Shown here piece by piece: positions 35,562-48,738 of a stretch of 64,000 nucleotides of DNA. Within the stretch, counting starts at the first letter, position 1. Each line of letters begins with the position of its first letter. The position numbers and the translations under genes are program-made. This DNA comes from Sebastes aleutianus (Eukaryota; Chordata; Actinopteri; Perciformes; Sebastidae), in contig CAKAKS010000022.1 of the NCBI GenBank assembly GCA_916700875.1, positions 11,368,013 through 11,432,012 of the forward strand. Reading direction: 5' to 3'. The notes beneath the pieces are model-generated. The model was not told the origin of the DNA. It saw only the letters and a list, made by a program, of their open reading frames with translations, and made no database searches.

Positions 35562-35700
35562 CACAAAACACGTTTTTGGCCACAACTCAAGATTTTATAT
35601 GCTAATTATGACAATTTCACACAAATGTCTAATAAGATAAAATTATGAAATTATGAAATTTTGGACAGAGGCAGTGGCAGGATACAAACCTCATTTGTGG

Positions 35701-38575
35701 CACCCAAAAAGAAACAGTGCATGCTGAATTTCATAATGTTGTAGCATCAAACCAAACTGCAGGTCAGAGTGGGCTCTCTGAATGGTACAGATTTAATTTA
35801 ATCAAAAGGTTAGTGAAGCAGTGGAGAGCACCAGCTTCATGCTTAAACAGCAGTACAATGAAGGCCATAATATATCCTATCTCAAGATTAATCACTTGTT
35901 GCTCTTAGGTTGTGTTCCTGCTTGTGTTTAGTAATTGCATTCATGCTCATTTAAGTGTGGGAAATGCGGTTGAATTGGACTATAGGATGTAGAATACACG
36001 TGGCCTGTGAGTGAGTCATTTTGAGTGAGTGTGCGTGTGTCATTCCTTGTTTTGTCATGTGTCGAGGGGAAACACTATAAATATAAAGACACGGCGGCGC
36101 CCACAAGCGCTTTGTAAGAACGCAGGTCAAAACTATGACTCATAACTGGAGTGTAGGAGCTCAGGCTGTTCATTCATGGAGAAACAATTCACACACAACA
36201 CTGACATCACACATCTGACGTATCTACAAGAGCTCTGGGGCTGATTATGTGTTAATGACGTGTCGTGACGATGCCAGAATTTCTGAACAACTGATAACAC
36301 CGTCCAGATAGCACCCTTCGGTTCCCCCCCAAGTTAACACTGTTAGCACCGTTAACTGCGATCCGCCGGCTCAGCCATCGCCATGTTGAGAGCTCTGCGG
36401 AGGCAATAGAAATGCTCTCAAGCTCACATTAAGCACCTTAGTTTGACAGCAAGTTAATTCGACAAAGGCATGTGCTGTTTCAAGCTTTCAGTTGCACTCT
36501 AAAGCCATCATCAGGAAGAAGGTAGTAATTTGTTCAGTTGTGGAGGCCTTATGGCTCTAATGTGGGACTTTGCCGTTTTAGGGCGCTTTGACAAGCCTTA
36601 GTTTGTTTGATTAGTCTGAATCAGAGTGAAATTTATACTTTTGGTTTGTTTTCTATTTAGTCTGGTTCGGTTTCACAGTGCAGGAATGAATGCGGAACAA
36701 ATAAAATTGTTTTTGGCCAGCACCAGAGTGCGATTACTCTGTTCATAACTGCCCAAATGAACCGCAACAGACTAAATGTTGGCTTGTGAAAGCGCCCCTA
36801 GACTATATAATGTTGGTTTCCAATTCAAGTGATTATTCAGTGTGGTAATTACTCATCACTTAAGTTTGGTTGCAGCATTGCTCTACTGAAAACAAATGTC
36901 AGTCCACCAAAGTTTAGCTGCAAACTTTATTTTTAATATTAAGATTCTAAATTGTGAGTTTGGGAATTTGTCTTTGCAAGATGGTTACAAATTATGAGCA
37001 TTATGTCAGTGACTAAGCTTACTGAATAGTACACCTGAAGGCAATGTTTCTGTGTGTTTGTCATGCATGTTTTATAATAGGTTTGTGCCCGTATAGTCAG
37101 TGGATGTGACATCTGTAGCTTAATGTGTTCTGTTGGCAAACGTTTCCCAGTACATCCCGGCCCACCTGTTTCATTTGGACATTGGATGTGTCTCCGGTTA
37201 TGAATCGCAGCGCTGCTGGATGAGCCATACCTGTGACGGCATGAGCGGCATTTGATAAACGGCTGCATTTAGATTCAAGCTCACATCCTCCGCGGTGTCC
37301 TCTCTGTCTCTCGGGTGATTCATGCCGACTCCTCCACCACTGCTCACCATGTAAATCAGCAGAGTAGATCAAGTGGCCCGTTCGCACACACAACCGGTTA
37401 TTACCACGTCTTCCCGCCACTGTGATGACGCTCACACCTGTTGGAGCCACAGTGAAGCTCCTTATTTCCCATCAGTGGCGCTCACGATGTCTTAATTACC
37501 ACCTTCAGACTCATTTTGAAACGTGGCTCAATACAAGTATGATTCAGACCAACGGGTGACAGCACAGTGACTATGTCCACTTCTTATACACAGTCTATGG
37601 TTAAGTGACAATCTTGGACTTCAATGGACATGTAACTGTCCCAGGTGAATCATCAGTACAACAAATTAACAACTGCTTTTGAAAATATCTGGTTCTTCAG
37701 TAAAAAGTTAAGGCACAAGCTTGTGATTATAAAAACTTGAGAGAGATAACTACGACTCCCAAGGTGCATTTCGGCAAGAAACATAGGAATGGTGACCGGA
37801 GCTTATGGTTATTGTAGTATTCAGACCTTGCCAAACTGAAGAACAAAACATGATTTATCAGAAACAAAGTGGAAATAATAAAAAAAACGATTGTCATAAC
37901 ATGAACGGGGATGGGGAAAAACTTCTTCTGGTCTTCTCCCACTTTGCAGATTTATGTGTCAAATATAGTAATAATTACAACACCCGATGCTTCAGGGGCA
38001 TTCTGAATGCCACAATTAAAAGATTCACACTTTTAGGTTCAAGAGTTCCACTGCTGGTCTAAATATGAATGCCACGTCATGGTTATTCATGAGTAGTAGG
38101 TCTCTGTCAAGACAAATCAATTCAAGGAGGGAGAGTAATGAGAGAGGATTCCTGTGCTGTTACCCATGGGGAGAAACATCTATTTATAGTCACTTGCATC
38201 AATACGTCTGTGTCACCTCTGTCTAACGCTTCATAAAGAAAGCCTTTCATCTCCTCTCTGCGAGTGGTGGTGATGGCTTGTTCCAGTTGGCGGTAAGCAG
38301 CTTTCTGTTTCTGATCTCTTCATTTGTTTTTAATGCTTCAACAGGTTATAATCACAACTATTTAAAGAAGATGCTTGCTGGGTATTTTATTCTGAAAATT
38401 ACAGATAATTTAAATCAAAATGTGATCTTAAAAGCAAAGACAAATATGCAACCAGAGACGCATCCAAACTTGTATTCTTCAAGCTAATTGATTAAAATTC
38501 AACCAGAGGAGGCTGTTCTCATACACCGTTGGTAGCTATACCTATGAAAATGAATGCACTGTAATTCATATATAT
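35701..38575. other. Gene-free DNA with minor repeat fragments
   Basis: A fragment at 36335-36430 (CCATGTTGAGAG...GAGGCAATAGAAAT) recurs at 63550-63595. No exon was recognised; 37097-37450 has overlapping open frames on the minus strand without recognisable domains. Confidence 0.35.
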
Positions 38576-38579
38576 GTAT

Positions 38580-38900
38580 CCCACAAAATCATGAACCATG
38601 AAGTATAATGAGCGGCAAACGCCACGTAGGGAGGAGGTCGGGGTGGATGGGTGGGTCCAACAACACTGGACTTTCGCCCAGGAGGCCGCTGCTCATGTCC
38701 CTTGTGAAACCAGAAGTCAACGTTGATTTGTCACGTAATTTCCGTATTTAAGTAACACCACTTTCGTAGTTATTTTAATCTCAACGTTGACTTATTTGTT
38801 ACGTAACTTCCGTACTTAAGTAACGCCACTTCCGTAGTTACTTTAACCCAAACCACGATTATTTCCTAAACCTAACTAGGTATATTTGTTGCTTAAACCT
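38580..38900. repeat. Repeat with ~65-bp tandem duplication
   Basis: The unit 'TCAACGTTGA...CACGTAA...TTCCGTA..TTAAGTAAC.CCACTT.CGTAGTTA.TTTAA' occurs twice in tandem (38716-38780 and 38781-38850). Confidence 0.6.
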
Positions 38901-39833
38901 TACCAAGGTGTTTCCTGTGAATACGGAAGTTTATTTTGAAAAGACTGTATGCATGTTACGAGAGGAAATTGACATGTGTTGCTGGATATTTGTAGGTAAA
39001 TGCACGAAAAATATAAGATATACGAACCATTATATGAGGATACGCTGGCCACAGCTAAACATCCTTAAACACCTGACAAGATCAAATAAGTTTTCAAACA
39101 GTTTTTGTGTTTGATCCCTCTACTAAACGCCCTCCAGACAAAACCCAACCTCTCAACTCTTTATTCATTCCCCTCCATACCGAGACAAGAGAGGACTGTT
39201 AATGTCTGATCAGTGTCGAGATGAAGACGAGCTTCTGATACTCTGAAATCATTAAGCAACCATGAGGCTTCGCCTGTCTGTTCCAGGATGTCAGGCGGGG
39301 TTACATCACTCCATGAAGATGACCTATCAAGATAGTAATACTGGATGTTTCATCTCTTTTGGGTATTGAATTAACAAATAGCGAACTTTGTATTCATGCT
39401 TTCCATGACTACGAAGCAATCATATCTAACACTATAATCATTTATTTTCATTAATTTGCATATTTTCTGGAAATCTCTTAAACCATAACATTTTATATGT
39501 GAATGATGTAATCCAGCTCCTGACAGATGCAGTCGAAGCACGAACATGTGCCTGAGAGCCATGCTTTTTTTTTTAATGGTGGCCTCGAAGGCCATAAAAA
39601 TGACCGTTAGGCTGTAATGGGTGGTGGCATTACATAACTGTCTGTCCATTTACTCCTTTAACTGTAATTGTTCTTAGAATAGAACTAGCCCCAGCTACCT
39701 CGGCATTAATGAGCTGACCTTTGACCCTTTGTATCCAATGCGGCATGGACAATTGAGCTATAATAAAGTAGACCTTTCTGTGCATACTGGTATCTTTAGC
39801 TGTGAAGTGTTATTGTCTGGGAAATGTGGTAAA
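38901..39833. other. Gene-free DNA
   Basis: Nothing recognised apart from short domainless open frames. Confidence 0.3.
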
Positions 39834-41459
39834 TACACACGTAGGCAAAATTGTTGGTACCCTTCCGTTAAAGAAAGAAAAACCCACAATGGTCACTGAA
39901 ATAACTTGAAACTGACAAAAGTAATAATAAATAAAAATTCACTGAAAATTAACTAATGAAAATCAGATATTGCTTTTGAATTGTGGTTCAACAGAATCAT
40001 TTTAAAAAACAAACTAATGAAACTGGCCTGGACAAAAATGATGGTACCCTTAACTTAATATTTAGTTGTACAACCTTTCGAGACAATCACTGCAATCGAG
40101 TGATTTCTGTAACTCTCAATGAGACTTCTGCACCTGTCGACAGGTATTTTGGCCCACTCCTCGTGAGCAAACTGCTCCAGCTGTCTCAGGTTTGAAGGGT
40201 GCCTTCTCCAGACTGCATGTTTCAGCTCCTTCCACAGATGTTCAATAGGATTTAGATCAGGGCTCATAGAAGGCCACTTCAGAATAGTCCAATGTTTAGT
40301 TCTTAGCCATTCTTGGGTGTTTTTAGCTGTGTGTTTTGGGTCATTATCCTGTTTGAGGACCCATGACCTGCGACTGAGACCAAGCTTTCTGACACTGGGC
40401 AGCACATTTCGCTCCAGAATGCCTTGATAGTCTTGAGATTTCATTGTACCCTGCACATATTCAAGACACCCTGTGCCAGATGCAGCAAAGCAGCCCCATA
40501 ACATAACCGAGCCTCCTCCATGTTTCACATTAGGTACAGTGTTCTTTTCTTTGTATGCTTCATTTTTGCGTCTGTGAACATAGAGCTGATGTGACTTGCC
40601 AAAAAGCTCCAGTTTTGTCTCATCTGTCCAAAGGACATTCTCCCAGAAGCTTTGTGGCTTGTCAATATGCATTTCGGCAAATTCCAGTCTCGCTTTTTTA
40701 TGATTTGCGTCCTCCTCGGTTGTCTTCCATTAAGTCCACTTTGGCTCAAACAGTGACGGATGGTGCAATCTGACACTGATGTACCTTGACCTTGGAGTTC
40801 ACCTCTAATCTCTTTGGAAGTTGTTCTGGGCTCTTTGGTTACCATTCGTATTATCCGTCTCTTCGATTTGTCATCAATTTTCCTCTTGCGGCCACGTCCA
40901 GGGAGGTTGGCTACAGTCCCATGGACCTTAAACTTCTGAATAATATGTGCAGCTGTAGTCACAGGAACATCAGGCTGCTTGGAGATGGTCTTATAGCCTT
41001 TACCTTTAACATGCTTGTCTATAATTGTCCTTCTAACCTCCTGAGACAACTCTCTCCTTAGCTTTCTGTGGTCCATGTTCAGTGTGGTACACACCATGAT
41101 ACCAAACAGCACAGTGACTTCTTTTGACCCTTTAAATAGGCAGACTGACTGATTACAAGTTTGAAGACACCTGTGATGCTATTTACAGGACACACCTTAG
41201 TTTAACATGTCCCTATGGTCACATTATTTTCAATCTTTTCTAGGGGTACCATCATTTTTGTCCAGGCCAGTTTCATTAGTTTGTTTTTTAAAATGATTCT
41301 GTTGAACCACAATTCAAAAACAATAGCTGATTTTCCTTAGTTAAGTTTCAGTGAATTTTTATTTATTATTACTTTTGTCAGTTTCAAGTTATTTCAGTGA
41401 CCATTGTGGGTTTTTCTTTCTTTAACGGAAGGGTACCAACAATTTTGCCTACGTGTGTA
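39834..41459 (-). mobile_element. Tc1-type transposon with 215-bp IR/DR ends
   Basis: TA target duplications lie at 39834-39835 and 41458-41459. The terminal inverted repeats (39836-40050 and 41243-41457) are about 98% alike. Each holds an outer and an inner copy of a 'TGGTACCCTT'-type box, the IR/DR layout of Sleeping Beauty-like Tc1 elements. Size is about 1,620 bp between the TAs. The near-identity of the ends points to a rather recent insertion. The single transposase gene on the minus strand is broken (next entry). Confidence 0.95.
40055..41112 (-). pseudogene. Tc1-family transposase, disrupted by one small deletion/frameshift
   Basis: The N-terminal part (41112 to about 40710) has the paired helix-turn-helix DNA-binding region, including 'LSQEVRRTIIDKHVKGKGYKTIS' split here as LSQEVRRTIIDKHVKGKG followed by YKTIS, and a GRGRKRKI AT-hook-like motif. 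The C-terminal part (about 40710 to 40055) has the complete DDE catalytic core: WTDETK, DNDPKHTA and NPIEHLWKELK. The two parts are in different frames. They meet near 40705, where a few codons of the usual linker before NHKKARLEFA appear to be missing. Apart from that lesion the protein looks whole. It cannot make functional transposase as it stands but its ends could still be mobilised in trans. Confidence 0.9.
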
Positions 41460-41509
41460 CAAGCATTGGTGATACCAGACGGATAAGATAACACAACTTG
41501 ATTAAAGGG

Positions 41510-41840
41510 GACATATCATGCTCATATTACATGATACATGATGATTACATGATTCTGAAAACATTTCAGGCGAGAAAAAGGCAACATAATATTGATTCAT
41601 ATTCGATCAGCATAGACGGTTGCTGGACAGCAGCTGGACAGCAGATCTCAGGTCAGCTCTGACTGTTTGTTTTCCTCCGGTCTGTGAAATCTTGCAGATG
41701 CCATTAGGAGTACCGGAGGACACAGAGGCACATGTTTTTTTTTCAGGTTACCTGTCTCATGCACTACTGTCAGGACACTTATAAAAATTACTTTTTTTAA
41801 TCATATTTGCTCGAATCTCACCTACTTCAGCTTTAATGCA
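41510..41840. repeat. Percomorph repeat (AAAGGGGACATATCATGCTC type)
   Basis: Starts AAAGGGGACATATCATGCTC and shares 'AATATTGATTCATATT' with the inside of the element at 23171-23776. Confidence 0.5.
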
Positions 41841-43340
41841 TATTTTTTGATTAAATGAAAAGGTTCTATCATATTTTACTGAGGCTCTTTGATAAGTTAG
41901 TGATGGCTAATTGAAGATGCCATTATTCAAAACAAGATATGTCTTCAAAGAGTAGCATTTGAAAGAAGCGTTCATCTTTATTCTAAATCTTCTGTGTTGA
42001 CAATTTGAAACTGGGACGGACAATTTCCCCCAAATTATGACTAATCCTGCAGGTGCATTGTTGAGCCACGAGGCCGGTCCAATCTCCTTCTAAATCTCCA
42101 TAGAGCAGTCGTGTTAAATACCCATCTCAAACAAGCATTCAGGAAATGACAAAAGCTTTAATTACATGCATCACCACACGGAGCTATTAGCCCTTGCTAA
42201 CTAGAGATACAACTCCACTCTAAATATGGGTTTAGGGTTCGGAGAGTGGGCAGCCTTCATTGCCAGGGAAACTAATGCAACATCCCCCTTTTGTCTGTTT
42301 TTTGTCCAACATCGCGGATCAAAAGGAAGTTGTGTCACGCTGCACGAGAGATCAAAATGTTCTCTTCATGTTTCACCATCAAACGAATGCGAAAGATGAG
42401 AACCATCTATCTGATGAGCTTCTTAAAAGCATTTCACAAACTCAGAGCCTCGTATTGCGTGAGTGCTTTTGTAACATTTATTATTTGCTTTAGGTTGAGT
42501 GCTGCAGTAGCAGTGGCTGATGGAGGCAGCATGGTGCCAGCCCACCTCAGAGACGTATAACAGGTGTTTTGGAGAACGGGCTATATACAGTTTAGTTGCC
42601 TTTTATCCCACTTGTAAATGCCACTATTTGTAATGACTATAAAATGAAACACTGCTCTGCATTTACGGAAAAAAAGCTAACAAGAAATGTTCACTTTCTA
42701 CTATTTCATTTCATGCTGTTCGGCACTTTAAAGAGGTCAAAGTCACCCTAGTCTAGTCGAGTAATTATGCCGTTTTGAATGCAGACTCCCTGCACTCCAG
42801 TGAAAGTGAAAAGTTATTCTAATTATTGTATTGGCATCATGTTGAGAAGCCATTTACAATAGGCTGCATCAGACAACACTCAGAGTAAAAAGCAGCAAAA
42901 GAAAAACCCAGTAAGTGTGACATAACTGTAGTTAAACGGACCCTATTGATTGACGGTGTGTGTGTGTGTGTTCTGTCCACTATTTATGAAACAGGTGTGA
43001 AGAGTTCAGGTGACATCCAGTTATCACTCACAGACTGAATGTGAAGTTCATTTTCACCTCGCTTTATTCAAACTATTTTGAGTGTTTTTGTAGCCTTTGT
43101 TTGTTCACTATGAACAACCAGTGCAGCAACAGTACTGATGTTAGCTTTAACAAAACACACTCACCCTGTGTGTGGAGGGCGAGTGTACCATTGTATGCGT
43201 GCTATAATTGTGGCCAATTTCAAAGCTTACCGGGAACTTGTGTTTTTCTGTTATTTTTTTTTCCAGGACCTGTCCCCTTTTTTTTTTTCTTGTGTTTGAG
43301 TTTTATCTTGCTCTTGGAGGGGAGTTTTAAACCTCTGGGA
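41841..43340. other. Gene-free DNA
   Basis: A short (TG)n tract at 42955-42971. No gene recognised. Confidence 0.3.
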
Positions 43341-43344
43341 TAAA

Positions 43345-43865
43345 CATGAACATCTTGATTTTTGGCCTTCGTCATCTTGTTTTTTTTTGGAAACAGAAAT
43401 GACACAAGAGGGTGAATCTACGTACAACCGAATGCTGAAAAATACATTTTTAGTTGACCAAAATGTAACCATTAACTTTCATGAACTGAAAACACACAGT
43501 GAAAGGGTTAAAGTTGTAAGACGAAAACACGGACAACTCCCAGACCGGACAAGGTAGCCACGCCCTAAAGCATCCCCTGCTTTATGGTCTATCTGACTCT
43601 AAATGGGACCATAATTTACTAAATGAACATCATGCTGTATTGAAGAAGACTTTTAACTATCGATTGAGACCATAAACTCATGTTTACAATGTTTATTGAG
43701 GTAATAAATCAAGTCGGAAGTAGGCTCATTTTCTCATAGACTTCTATACAATCTGACTTCTATCTGCAACCAGAGGAGTCGCCCCCTGCTGGCTGTTAGA
43801 AAGAATGCAAGTTTAAGGCACTTCTGCATTGGGTTCACTTTTCAGAACCGGTGTTTGCCGCCTGG
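43345..43865 (+). repeat. Dispersed 'ACACGGACAACTCCCAGACC' repeat, copy 1
   Basis: Aligns along about 520 bp with 58920-59445, from 'ACACAAGAGGGTG' to 'AGAAAGAATGCAAGTTTAAGGCACTTCTGCATTGG' (two 20-base or shorter shared blocks). It lacks the segment 'GCCGTGGTAGCGACCTGTCA' present in the other two copies. Confidence 0.75.
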
Positions 43866-46560
43866 TTTCAAAGTGTGCGGTCGGTCGTAAGGTCCACATG
43901 ATATGTTGTTGTTGAACGTTAACAAAATAATCCTAATTTTATTTTATAAAAAATGACATAGTGCTCAAATTTTTCTGTCTAGCGCACTACTAGATATCCA
44001 TGTAACTTGGAATTTGGACATAAAACCCAATGAACATGTTTAATTTTGTCAAAACGACAGATGAAATGAACCTAAAGTTAGAGACGCTAATGGACCAAAC
44101 GCTAGAGGGAAAAGACGTAGGAGACTTAAGCAATGCTGTTAATAGATACTGTTTTGAAATATTAATTCTGCCCACCCAGACAAAAAGACAAGCTGTGACT
44201 CTTCATTTTCTTTATTTATTTAGTTAAAATACATATGAAACAGATACAATAAATCATATTCAAAATGTTTACTTTAAAGTGTTACAAAAGTTATCACAAA
44301 CTGTACACATCATGACAGCAGTTGCAGTTGTTCTGGCTCAATATAGATTCAACCAATATGCAAACAAGTACAGATCAAAGCTCTAAACTCCTAAACATGG
44401 AATAACTTGATAAGTTGGCTTCACTGGGTCTCCAGTTTGACTAATTGTTCACAACTATTACAGAACGTGTATAAATTTCACTCAATTACAAGTCTGAGCT
44501 GTTCAAATTATCACCAAACAATAGAAATACATTGTGATGTCTCTATCTCCATAAGTTCACGACAACTTCTTAAATTTCACTTTTGAATACAAACAAGTAT
44601 ACTATATACAAACGTTTTAAATTTGAAATACTCCGACATATTAATTTCCCTCAATAGGTGTGTTTTTAAAGTGGTGAGAGGCATGCTACAAGTAAAAATA
44701 TTTCTTTTTAATATTAAGGGCAGCGCAGGGAAAAAGCATCATTATATGCATGTGCAAGTAATATAACAGTACATAGCCTTTTTTTTCTCTATTTGCTATG
44801 TTGGTTTCTTATTAGTTTCTTATTACTCACATATGAGGAGAAGCTGAGTTCTGTGTTAAATGCATTGAACTTAATTTCATATGGCTTGATGTAAAAAAAA
44901 AACCATACATAACATTTGCAAATGTTTTATGGATTATAATTCCCTGAATTTGTAACTGGTGAGGAAAAATTGTTGTACGATAAAGTTAGGCTTTTATAGC
45001 TTTTAAATTGAGATTACTATCTGTTTCTACTTTATGTTTTTGGTGATGTTTGGCCAATTGAGTGTATGCTAAGCTCCGTCCTTAGTCACCGTTGCTATGC
45101 CTTTCAAGCCTTCCATTTTCAAATCAAGCAGTTTTATGAACTGGTGGCAGATTTACCACTCAAAATACAGTCATTTTCGGAACAATGGGTCCTTTATTTC
45201 AGTCAGAGGTTGACAAAAGCAGCCTTTCATTTCTGTCTGGTGACCTTCAATTTTGTCGGCTGAAGTAATGATGATTTTATCAGCTAGCTAACAAATGAAA
45301 CGTTGAAACGTTAGTTTCGTGAGTTAATTGGAAATGCTGTCTCCGGTCGACAAGTTGACTTCAAACCGAGAACCTGATGTCTACATACAGTACATGATAT
45401 CATGAGTGGTTCCCAACCTTTTTCCTTAAGAGACCCCTTTCCTATCATTGAGTAAAGTGACGACCCCTGACATTGTGACATACTTTATGGATATTTCATA
45501 TTATATTCAATTCATAACAATAACAGTACAGGAAGTTTGTGTAAAACGAGCGATTAGGATGAATTTTGAACAGATTATTTCCTGTGAGTATATCATCAGA
45601 GATGATTTTCCCTTTTATTTTTTTAGGTACTTTTAATACAAATCTCTGTATTATGTATTTATTTTTTATTTTATCTTTTAACAATCATATATAATTAATA
45701 GGCTTTTTTTGGGACAAATTCAGTGTTATATTCTCCCTGACGCTTGGCCATTGTTCTATTAGCTCTTTGGTTGTTTTAACCGGCCAACTTGTTAGTTCTA
45801 GTGTTATAAGTATGATAAGGAAAAAGGTAATATCGGACTATTTAGTCAAACCAATGTGTTTGGTGAATGTAGTGCTAAATCAGGTAGCAAATTTAACCTT
45901 CCCCAGATCCAATACGGCAGGACAGAGCTTAAACTCTAATATAGTAGCATCCAGGATCCCAGCTTTTACACAGTGGGAAATACTACAGAGTCAATGTGCA
46001 GATTGTGAATGACACTTCTTTGTATTTTGCCCGGTAACCTAAAAAAATGCAGTATAAAATGCTCCTGGCCCTGGATGTAAGGCTGGTTTAGGTTTCGACT
46101 GAAGTTAATAAACTAGTTAGCCAGACATGCTAACATTTGTACAATTAAACACACTGTTTAAATCCATTCCTTACATTTTTGGTCTTGTAAATTTCAATTT
46201 TTGAGAGGGTAAAAAAACAGAAACCAAAGCTTGACAGGCTTCCTGTGCATTGTTACGATTGTTAAACTATGATTGGACACTATTTTCTGAATCATTGGCA
46301 CATTGCATTCTCAGGAGGGACATTTTGCAGTTGAATTATATTCAATAAAGTTATATGAGTAATACAAGTATGACTCTAACTACTTTCTATGTGCTGCTAT
46401 TTCAATTTGCAATCGTGTGCTGAAATCGATCTGGTGTGTACAAAAATAAATATGAATATGTTATAGTCAAAGTTTTGCCAGGTTTTTTGGAAACATATGT
46501 ATTAAGTTATTTCAAACACACTTTGATGTGACTGTTGTTTATCTCTCTGTACATATGTTT
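43866..46560. other. Gene-free AT-rich DNA
   Basis: A hAT-like GGTTCCCAACCTTTTTCC end occurs at 45411. No exon recognised. Confidence 0.3.
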
Positions 46561-46567
46561 TCTATGG

Positions 46568-47192
46568 TGCCCCTCCGGGGTCACATGGTAGATAAAAAAA
46601 ACATGCGGACCACTTTTATGATCTTTGAAGCGTGAATGCAATCGGCATCAGTAAAAAGCTAACGTTACATGAGTGTGAGTATACACAGCAAGGCTATAAA
46701 GGCGGACGATTTGGACGTTTAGTAGTCTCATTTAGCCACTAGTTAGCAACCGCCTCTTTTAAGACACATAAAGGCTTCAAAATTCACAAGTGGGATATTT
46801 ACTGACATATTTTATACCGTAGAACAAAATGTTAAAATCTCTTCAGCTTGTGTTAATCACAGACCTTATTTCAGGCATCCAACTAAAAACCTATTCAAAT
46901 GCGATGTGCTCAAATGCGATGTGCTAAAATGCAAACTCATTACCGGGTTTTAGGACTCTGTCAAGCAGCTCTCTATTGGGCGCTAGCTTCTGTGCTTTGA
47001 GTCAAACGCGGCGGGGAAAACAGACGAGCTGCTCCGTGCAGTCAGGCTTCCGTTCAGCTCGGCTGTTTGGTTGCAACGTTACGGTAAAGTTAGCTACAAA
47101 CAACGAGCACCTCAAATGTGCTTACATGACGCACTCGTTCTTCTTGGATTGAATCCGGGGGCATTTTTCTACCATGTGACCCCAGAGGGGCT
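46568..47192. repeat. Element with ~25-bp inverted ends
   Basis: The left end (46568-46592) and the inverse of the right end (47168-47192) share GGGGTCACATGGTAGA, preceded by GCCCCTC[C/T]G. The interior has no transposase. Part of it (46616-46665, 'AATCGGCATCAGTAAAAAGC') resembles 54600-54645. Confidence 0.5.
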
Positions 47193-48738
47193 CTGTAGTC
47201 TGCTACATGTATCTGCTACACTTCCACTAGATCTGAGTCCTGTTGTTGTGTCTAATATCTGCAGGTAACAGTGGTGGGTTAATGGCTGATTTTACACAAT
47301 CGTGACCGCTGTGACTGATGAATTCTAAGAGAGATTTACCCAGCCCTTGTAGATGCTCCATTACCTGCATTCTTCAGCTAAAACCTGGATCGAAACTCAC
47401 TGGATTTATTGAGTTTTTTTTATCAAGCAAATGTTTTCATGGCATTGAGGAGCCCTTTAACTTCGTGCCATTTCAAAGTAAAATGCTACCTCACTACGGA
47501 GCTCTAGGGCCAGAACAAAATGTTGCTGAAAAGGTTCATACAGCTGCAAGTGACTCACCGGGTACGTCTTGCAGTGAGGCCTATAGCATTCATATGGTCT
47601 TTGTAAATGTAAAGCCTTTCTGAGAATTTCAAAGCGGATGTATGAAAAACAAACTCATGAATTAAATGACAGTGAGCGCTGTGCATAGCCAGCTCTGTAG
47701 AGCACTTGAAGGACCCGAGTTCAAATGAATGAATAAGAACAATTTCAATACAACCTTGTTTTTAGAAACATATAAGAAGCGCGTCGGAATGAGTTTTCGT
47801 ACGACATGCTCACAAGAGACTCGACACGACTTCTCAGCAACTCTTAACGCCTGCTTCCTTACAGGGTCGGTGCTGTTGTCACTCTCCCTGCGGTCATCAG
47901 GGCGTCTGCGGAGGTTTGGGTGAAGGACACGAACCTTGACTCTCAAAGCTTGCTGCTCTTCCCGGGCACTACAAGGTAAAATATCACAAAACGCAACACA
48001 TTATAGAGGCTTTTGTCGTCAATTTGTGGTAAATAAACAGGTTATTTCTCTAGTCCTCAGGATGTACTGTGATCATAGGCAAAAAAAAAGTGGTATTGAC
48101 CCAGCAGAGCTAGATCCGTCTGGCCTGAAAGTTGACTGTAAAAAAATGTGCTCCTTTATGGAGAGCAGTGGCTGTTGGGCAATTACGACAGATTTCAGCA
48201 TTTTGCACAGTGGGGGAAAAAGATAAAGGTAGAATAAGACTGCATTGATCCAAAAGTGGGATTTTCACCTTCACAAACTTACCAAACTATCAAAACATTG
48301 TTAGAAACCACTCTTTCAGCAAAATCCTCTTCTCTGTGTGCATGTTCACACTTATACTTTCGTTATAGTATAGTCTGGGTGTTTTGAAGTGGGGTTATAT
48401 GAGGTACATATCCATAGTCAGTGTATTACCTACAGTAGATGACGGTCGGCACGCTCCTATCTTGGAGAAACAGACAGGAATTATCGCACAGGAGCAAAGT
48501 AATGTACTGCTGTGGACGGGGCCGGCAGCAAAACGTATTTTAGCCACCTAAAAGAAAGGTCAATATCTATATCAGATCTAGTGTATGCTATATTTAGAAT
48601 ATTTTTGCTGGTTTACTTTGCTGTGAGACCGCTTAATAGTCTGTGTTTTCGATGGGGAACTGAAGTTGTTATCTATGCCGTCGCCACAGCCACCAAACTC
48701 TATTGAAAAAAACTGTCATTTTAGCTTGCAGACAAAAG
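47193..48738. other. Gene-free DNA with an exon-like island
   Basis: The stretch 47865-47975 is open between CTTCCTTACAG and GTAAAA (see findings). No gene family recognised. Confidence 0.3.

Larger units (their letters stand above)
35290..35700. repeat. Two-unit repeat carrying perfect estrogen response elements
   Basis: Two diverged units share 'CATTCTCGTGA', 'ATATCTCAGGA', 'TTTCTTCAAATTT' and 'GGTCACTGTGACCTCAC'. Each contains one full 15-bp ERE palindrome. The family is dispersed in fish. Confidence 0.65.

Noticed and set aside
37097..37450. Overlapping minus-strand open frames (117 and 109 codons)
   Set aside because: No recognisable domain, no splice or poly(A) context, and the two frames overlap out of phase.
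47675..47735. tRNA-like stretch (AGCTCTGTAGAGCAC...GAGTTCAAAT)
   Set aside because: Weak resemblance to A and B boxes only; no cloverleaf with an acceptor stem could be formed by eye. At most a worn SINE head.
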